NCBI GenBank assembly: GCA_900175165.2
Contig: FWWN02000686.1
Span: 1,722-39,939, forward strand
DNA length: 38,218 nt
Direction of reading: 5' to 3'
Origin: Rhizomucor pusillus
Taxonomy: Eukaryota > Mucoromycota > Mucoromycetes > Mucorales > Lichtheimiaceae
Below, piece by piece: positions 31,959 through 38,218 of this stretch (the first letter of the stretch is position 1; each line of letters opens with the position of its first letter). The position numbers were made by a program, and so were the translations under genes. Below the pieces are notes generated by a model, which had not been told where the DNA came from, did not search any database, and saw only the letters and a list, made by a program, of their open reading frames with translations.

Positions 31959-34900
31959 ATGCTGTTAAAAAAGCCAAAGTCTCTGATTCTGCAAGAGCAG
32001 AAACAGCGTGAAGCCGAAGCCGAATCAAAAAGACGACTTTCAAAGAGAAAGAGAACAGTAGCAAGATACACAATCGATGATGCAGAGGAATGCGATCGAA
32101 GCGACGATTCCGACTTTGGAGACGATGAGCCTGGATCTAAAAGACGTATTACTCTTGGAGATCTTTCCAACAGTGGTCCAGTGAAAAACATGTGGCCTCT
32201 TTCACGCATTACAAAAGATTACGACGCCATGGCAGTTCTAAGCAAAAAGTTTAAGGTACCCACTATCAACGGCGAAGTCGCACCAGAGCCCTTTGGAGCA
32301 CGACGCACGCTCGGATTACGTAGACGTCTAGGGGTTAGCAGATCATTATATGATCCTAACGCCGATGATGCTATCATCTTGTGGGATCCTGCTGAAGAAC
32401 AAAATAACGAAAATGATGAAAACGAGGGAAGAACATCCGAGGAAGAAGAGAAACCTCAGGACAAGATCAAGGTTGGAGGCGGCGGCAAGTCACTGTCAGA
32501 GATTCTTGGCTTGAAGAAGGAGAAGCGAAAGAAAACGCATGTTATCGTGGATCCTGTCTTGGCCAGAATATTACGACCTCATCAAATCGAAGGATTGAAA
32601 TTTCTATATCGCTGCACCACAGGAAAAGTGCATCCGGACGCATATGGGTATGTTTGTTGGATCGCTTTTTGATACATTGCTAATGAAATGGGTTCAGGTG
32701 TATAATGGCTGATGAAATGGGTCTCGGGAAGACAGTATGTGTTATCTTTCGCATCATTTCAATGTCACATTTGCTTATGAGACTTTATAGCTCCAATGTA
32801 TATCATTAGTATGGACTCTGTTGAGGCAATCCGGTGAGATGGGAAAACCCACTATCGAAAAAGCCATTATTACGTGTCCATCCAGTCTTGTGCGTAACTG
32901 GGCGAACGAATTCGGTAGGTATAAAGAAGCTCACAATGCTTTCAACCTTACTGACAGCCAGTTCCTAGTTAAATGGCTTGGGGAAAACCGAGTACGGCCT
33001 CTTGTAGTTGATAATGCTGGAAGCAAAGAGAAGATAAGCGCTGTTAAACGATGGGCTGCTGCGCAGGGGCAAATTGTCAATCCTGGTACGTCAAGTATTA
33101 AAGACATGAAGGATAATCAAATAACAATTATATAGTCTTGATCATTTCGTACGAAACGTTACGATCATATACAAAGTATCTCAAAAACTCACCAATTGGA
33201 CTTCTCCTTTGTGATGAAGGCCATCGGCTGAAGAACGGATGTAAGCATATCATCGCACATATCGTCTGTTTTCACTTATATAAAGCTTTTATAACCTAGC
33301 TTCATTACTTTTCCAAGAGCTTAATAGCTTGCCAGTCCGGAGACGAGTCATCTTGTCTGGCACACCTATTCAGGTATGCCAAATCTGTAGCTATAACTGA
33401 CATATCAAGTTTTGCTCACGTTGAAACGATTTAAGAACGATCTCAGTGAATACTATTCTCTCGTGGATTTTGCGAATCCTGGAGTGCTTGGATCGCCCAA
33501 TGAATTCAGAAAGAATTTCGAAAACCCTATTCTACGTGGTCGAGACGCGGATGCATCCGAAAAAGAGCGACAAATCAGTGACGAGAAAGTTGCCGAGTTC
33601 TGGGCTTTAGTATCGAAGTTTACGATCCGCAGAACCAACGATATTCTTACAAAATATTGTAAGTTCTTCCTCCTCATGATCTGCTTTACTTACATACTAA
33701 ATGGTCTTAAGTACCCACGAAATATGAGCACGTAGTCTTCTGCAAACTTGCTCCTCTCCAACTTGATCTTTACAACCTTTTCCTCACATCGCCGGAAATC
33801 AAAAAGCTGCTGCGTGGCCAAGGAAGCCAGCCGTTAAAGGTATAGCCGGCAAATCTTTAACGTAGATGAAGACATATACTCATATTGTTTACCAAAATCA
33901 GGCAATCACTATGCTAAAGAAACTTTGTAACCATCCAATGCTGTTAAATCTGCCCCAGGATTTGGATGGATCTGAAAAGATTTTACCGGATGATTATGCA
34001 AGCGGCAGACACATCTCAGTTAATCCAGCGTATTCCGGCAAATTTATGTTGCTTGAAAGGTGTGTATGAGATTATTCGTGGTTATAATTAGAAGGATCCT
34101 AATTCTATTATTATGTGCAGAATGCTGGCAATGACCAAGCAAGAAACTACAGACAAGATCGTTATTGTAAGCAATTATACCCAAACACTGGATCTTATTC
34201 AAACATTTTGTCGGAAGAAACAGTAAGTACGCCTTGCGAACAAGACTTTGGATGGATTCTCTAATATCCTGGAAGATATGGTGTCTTGCGGTTGGATGGT
34301 ACGATGACCATTCAAAAGCGTCAAAAATTAGTCGACCGTTTCAACGATCCAGAAGGTGAAGAATTCGTCTTCCTTCTGAGCAGCAAGGCGGGTGGATGCG
34401 GTCTCAATTTGATTGGTGCGAACCGTTTGATCTTATTTGATCCAGGTAACTATATCTCAACTGATATAGTATGCAGTCGTAAGATGCTGATTTCTTTCGT
34501 CAGACTGGAATCCTGCTGCGGATCAACAAGCATTAGCTCGTATTTGGCGCGATGGCCAGAAAAAAGATTGTAAGTTGAAGTCATATTTATTTTGGCATGA
34601 TACTAACGACAGCATCTAAGGTTTTATATACCGATTCATTGGAGCTGGAACGATAGAAGAAAAGATATTTCAGAGGCAATCTCACAAACAGTCTATTTCA
34701 AACTGCGTTGTCGACGAAGCAACCGACATGGAACGGCATTTTTCTTTGGCCGACATGCGCCAACTGTTCCAGCTTAATACCGAGAGCGATTGTGAAACAC
34801 ACGATACTTTCAAATGTAGGATTTAGTGATACGTATAACTTCTGCCAAAAAACTAATTTTCTTGTAGGCAAACGCTGCATACAAGGCAAACAATTCAAAC

Positions 34901-35106
34901 AAGCTGATACAATGCAATACGGAGATGCGAGCACGTAAGTTGAGGAGACGAAATCAAGCTGCAGTAATTCAGCTTTAGCTTACAAACTCTGTAGATGGGA
35001 CCATTATGACAAGGATCTATTACGGCTTCCTGATCCGATGCTTCGAGCAGAAGCTGGAAAGGGTGTTGTGTCTTACGTGTTTGAATTTATCTCGCACATG
35101 AATTGA
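31959..35106 (+). CDS. RAD54: DNA repair and recombination protein Rad54
   Basis: Predicted 788 residues (human RAD54L is 747). Exons: 31959-32647, 32698-32734, 32791-32914, 32969-33085, 33136-33240, 33300-33373, 33436-33658, 33712-33839, 33902-34059, 34121-34222, 34276-34445, 34504-34569, 34621-34815, 34868-34934, 34995-35106. Rad54 is a Swi2/Snf2 dsDNA translocase that works with Rad51 in strand invasion. The basic N-terminal region of about 200 residues contains [15 protein letters not shown]. Helicase motifs follow: [12 protein letters not shown] (Walker A, about 230-242), [10 protein letters not shown] (about 348), [70 protein letters not shown]. The C-terminus carries CKRC and WDHYDKD, as in other Rad54 proteins. 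One GTAAGC at about 34168 was kept as coding because it encodes part of [11 protein letters not shown]. Confidence 0.96.
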
Positions 35107-35451
35107 ATAAACTATACAACATACCATGTAGTGAGCAGAGCTCGCTTACAAAGTAATATATGGACATTATCATCTAATAATGACTATTAGTTAATCTGAA
35201 AGAACTATCCGAAATGGATAGTCAGAGTCAGATACTGCAATGTGTAAACACGTGATATGGCTGATTAATATGAATTAAATGATCATCGTCAACATAATTG
35301 GTTATACTCGACCAACGGGCGGCATCATCGGTCAATATCGTTGTTTCCAAGATGAAAAGTGTCAATTCCCTGAGACTGGGATTCAGGTTCAGAATAATGA
35401 AAAGTCGCGCAATCCTCTTTTGACAGACGCGACACTTTCTTTCTTTACGCA
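35107..35451. other. short intergenic region, RAD54 3' end and promoter of next gene
   Basis: An ORF opening at 35279 runs through the start of the next gene in another frame, and its sequence matches no family. It probably does not encode a protein. A TATA box was not evident. Confidence 0.4.
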
Positions 35452-36476
35452 ATGGCGAGAACAAAACGTAAGCTCTTAATACATTTAATAAGCTCTCCGT
35501 TGTAATATCTTCTGTCTACGTTAGACGTTATCCGGAGAACCCCTTTCGTACCATATCCAGGAGGCATGCGGCGGCGTGCAATCCCATGGGATGGGGATTC
35601 ATCCATGAACACTGGCAATAAAATAAGCTCGGCGGAACTCCATCTAGAAATTTTGTTGCAGCCAGGGATATATCGGAAGCTGCACGAACTGGAAGACGAA
35701 CAAGGCCAACCGATAACAAAACAGTCTGTCTTTAGGCAGATAGCCGAAGAATTTGAATCAAGAGGTTTAGGACACAGATCAGAGATGGACCTTGCAACAC
35801 GGTTAAGAAAATGGCAGACTGGTTTCCAGGAGGCGAGAGACTGGTTAGCTTCGAACAATATACCTAACAAGGAGGATGGCAGCAAGCATGATCCAGAAAC
35901 CATAGGTGTGTGTCTTAGTTATTAATCGAGAATATGTATGCTAACCCATAAACAGCGAAAATACCATCCATCAATGACAAATATTATATCTTAGAGCCTG
36001 CTTTTGCACCATTCTATCCGTTTCCAAATGAGTCCTCGGATTCGCAGGCTCAGGCACACCAAGAACGACCAAATACGATTATGGAACCAGAAGATCAGAT
36101 GCAACAACAAGAACGAGAGCAAGTACAAGAAGAGCAACAGCAGGAACCAACTACTTCTCCTACGCTTTCTTCATCGTCCATATCAGATCCAAGTCAAAAA
36201 CGACCTTCTACAACACCAGCAGAAAACACAACAACTTCATCAATGGGACCAACCGAGCAATGCCAGTCCGAAAATACAGTAAATGCTACTCGTGAACCTG
36301 AAAATCCGACTTCTATCACGTCAATGTTGGAATCATCATCGCAGATGCCCGACAATCTAAAGAAACCTGTAGTTTCCACTATATACTCAAGACTGAGTGA
36401 GAGTAACTTCGTTAAAATTCAAAAACTGCGTCTGAAAGAGAAAATCCACGACGACAGGATGGAGATAGAGAGATGA
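35452..36476 (+). CDS. unknown protein, possible trihelix/SANT-like domain, interrupted near C-terminus
   Basis: Exons: 35452-35467 (16 nt, MARTK plus one base), 35525-35905, 35956-36476, giving 305 residues to the first stop. I do not recognise the gene. After TPFVPYPGGMRRRAIPWDGD, residues about 45-115 look helical, with KQSVFRQIAEEFESRG and RLRKWQTGFQEARDWL. The spacing resembles a Myb/SANT-like trihelix DNA-binding domain. A Gln/Glu and Ser/Thr-rich stretch follows, then a coiled-coil start (KIQKLRLKEKIHDDRMEIER) cut by TGA at 36474-36476. Directly behind the stop the same frame reads RLALLEADSKPDW. One base out of step it then reads LDLKKRELGFELIQGQIELL to a TAA near 36640. This suggests that the coiled coil once continued for about 60 more residues. 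Either the gene is decaying, or a missed intron joins the two parts. Confidence 0.55.
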
Positions 36477-36640
36477 AGATTAGCACTGTTGGAAGCGGAT
36501 TCAAAACCCGATTGGACTTAAAGAAGCGCGAATTAGGGTTTGAATTGATCCAAGGCCAGATCGAGTTGTTGAAAGAGCTCAGAGCAATGGGATTATCAAC
36601 CGCAGAAGCAGCGCAGGTCTTGAAAAATCACTCTGTGTAA
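36477..36640 (+). pseudogene. detached coiled-coil C-terminus of the trihelix-like gene
   Basis: The open frame here reads KTRLDLKKRELGFELI, then GQIELLKELRAMGLSTAEAA and ends in LKNHSV and a stop. It has the heptad-like pattern expected to follow the coiled coil of the upstream frame. An intron from GTTAAA (about 36411) to GATGAAG (about 36480) would join them in phase, but it would delete the clearly helical LRLKEKIHDDRMEIER segment, so I favour a nonsense plus frameshift change. Confidence 0.5.
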
Positions 36641-38218
36641 CATTCCTCTTTGAGCGCTAAAATCCACGTTTGAAAGCGTTTCTCCTCTGTCATTGGCCGG
36701 TAGGGTACTCAAATTCGAAAACATCGCTGTGGAAGCATCTTTTTCTGGAGGCTGTAGCGATCTGAGGAGTTGGTGGAGCGCCGGGTTTTTGACGGAAAAC
36801 TGTACTTAATTAATTTATACACCTTCCACATGCCTTGGATGGAAGAGTGTATAACACGAAATGGGCTACAAAATTAATGTTCACTTTTAGAGTTTGGCAG
36901 ACAGAACAGACACAAATCCGAGGAAACTGAAAATTTTTGGTATTCAGCACCTGTATTCCCAAAGTCCCGAGTGTCTTTGCGCGAAGCGCATCGCGACGCC
37001 AGGAGTGCTCCAACATGTTCAGGAGATAAAGAGGTGAGCGCTACTGTTATGAACTAAACCGAAAATTGCGGGCGTATGTGCGCCGCGACGCAGGAGCACT
37101 AACAGCAAATTAAGAATATACTCCATCGAGCGTCGGTCTGAATAAACCGGAATTCGACGGCGCCGTGCTTGCAGAAGCGAAGCAGATGCAAAACCGCCGG
37201 AGAATGGAGGTGAAGGCCAAGCGAGTAGCACAACGCCTTGAATTCACTGAAAATATTCCTCAAAAGCCGAATTCATCCTGAAATTTATTGAACCTAGCAC
37301 GCTTTGTGCAACTTCCTTCTTTGCTGCTCGATTTCCTTTTGGATCGATAAAATCAAGAATTGTCAAGCTTTCGCATAGGTTTCCATGATTTTTTTCTCTG
37401 GATGCATATAAAAGCTTCGAAACACGAATCAACTGGAGTTTCGTCTCCAACTTAATGTTATACTTCCAAAATACTGCGTCAACGATGTTGCAGCCATTAT
37501 GGTGAAACCGGTCATGTTCGACGTTCCAGCAGACTATGCATCTACAACAGTGCCGATGCATACATATTGCATGTCAAACTGTGGTATATTATCATCGAGT
37601 GCTGTCAATTGATATATACATTACAAAGTAGATTGCACCTCATTTTGATAGCCGACGTATACATCATCCTATTCTCACGTCCGGATCGTTCTCGCCTACA
37701 ATGCCTAATCTTAAGACTACGGCTCTGGAACCCAGACAAAGATGGCGAAGCTGTATGATACAGCGACAATTCAGACAACATAGGCCCTGTTGCAAGTATG
37801 CTTCCCTATCCCTAATATCAACGAACCTTCAAAACCGCAAGTAACCAATAAGGTATATCCAATGGCCTAGAGATATTAGCCCCTGATGTTAGCAGTAAAC
37901 CTGGAATTTCGATGGAACCTGGAACCTCGATGGCAGATGCATAGCCAGATTTTGCATGATTCGGAGTCTCGATGGCGGATGCCGCGAGTCTGTTTTGGCA
38001 CAATGCACTATCCAAAGTATACTACAAAATTGGCTTAGAGGTAAACACGTTCCGTGGAAGCTTCTGGAGGAAGATCGAAAGCTCCAAGTAGCGTTGTACT
38101 TACACTACAACACAGAAAGATTTGTAGACCTTACATGTCACTGAGCCGTTCACAAAAGATATCATACTGTGAACAGCATTCGATGTCCCGGGTGTAAGCA
38201 TTGTCTCTGATGACAGTT
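36641..38218. other. intergenic, nothing recognised
   Basis: No gene seen. Two short imperfect repeats occur. CGCGACGCCAGGAGTGCTCC (about 36992) recurs as CGCGACGCAGGAGCACT (about 37083). CCTGGAATTTCGATGGA recurs as CCTGGAACCTCGATGGC (about 37899-37934), with a further CTCGATGGCGGATGC near 37967. Neither looks like a known element. Confidence 0.35.

Noticed and set aside
34168..34222. GTAAGC inside RAD54 exon 10 as a splice donor
   Set aside because: Those bases encode part of the conserved [11 protein letters not shown] motif; the real donor is GTAAGT at 34223.
35279..35479. ORF starting at 35279 as a separate gene
   Set aside because: It overlaps the 16-nt first exon and intron of the trihelix-like gene in another frame and has no recognisable family. 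Joining it across the intron stops after 27 residues.
1..38218. CRISPR arrays, bacterial operons, rRNA genes, viral genes
   Set aside because: No regularly spaced repeats, no Shine-Dalgarno-led gene strings and no rRNA or capsid/polymerase motifs were seen; gene structure is fungal throughout.

Overview
The window looks like nuclear DNA of an early-diverging filamentous fungus, most likely Mucoromycota. Genes are compact and intron-rich, with introns of roughly 50-75 bp and GT..AG ends. The proteome is typical of fungi: COP9 subunit, Prp38, Rad54, Tan1, Gyp8/TBC1D20. There are large DUF3712/LEA-2-type membrane proteins, an F-box/LRR gene, a Helitron helicase remnant and a minor-spliceosome (U12-type) AT-AC intron. 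Rhizopus and Phycomyces are fungi reported to keep the minor spliceosome. No bacterial, viral or organellar gene was seen.

Layout, left to right: 1-1881 no gene recognised; 1882-3561 (+) TBC1D20/Gyp8-type Rab GAP with the AT-AC intron; 5055-6445 (+) class I methyltransferase with a myristoylation-type N-terminus; about 6550-7650 (+) decayed Helitron PIF1-like helicase; 8145-10074 (+) COP9 signalosome subunit 3; 10134-11266 (-) UspA-type ATP-binding stress protein, convergent with CSN3; about 11899-13466 (-) F-box/LRR gene with broken frames; 14678-15503 (+) PRP38; 15504-18207 no gene recognised; 18208-23465 (+) and 25474-30675 (+) a tandem pair of about 1,670-residue single-pass membrane proteins; 30766-31801 (-) TAN1; 31959-35106 (+) RAD54, divergent from TAN1; 35452-36476 (+) an unknown protein with a possible trihelix/SANT-like domain and a coiled-coil tail, apparently interrupted; 36641-38218 no gene recognised.

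I built the gene models by hand, requiring phase-consistent splice sites and continuity of recognised family motifs. Exon coordinates are given in each entry. Models for TBC1D20, methyltransferase, CSN3, USP, PRP38, the tandem pair, TAN1 and RAD54 close with no unexplained frame change. The F-box and the trihelix-like genes do not.

The most notable points are three. First, the 74-nt AT-AC intron in the Rab-GAP gene. Second, the tandem giant DUF3712/LEA-2-like pair, each protein also internally duplicated, resembling the autophagy-termination protein Tag1. Third, one intron of that pair uses a GC donor in the upstream copy and a GT donor at the same codon position in the downstream copy. Most of the other genes are unrelated housekeeping neighbours (membrane traffic, protein turnover, splicing, tRNA modification, DNA repair); no operon-like functional cluster is apparent.
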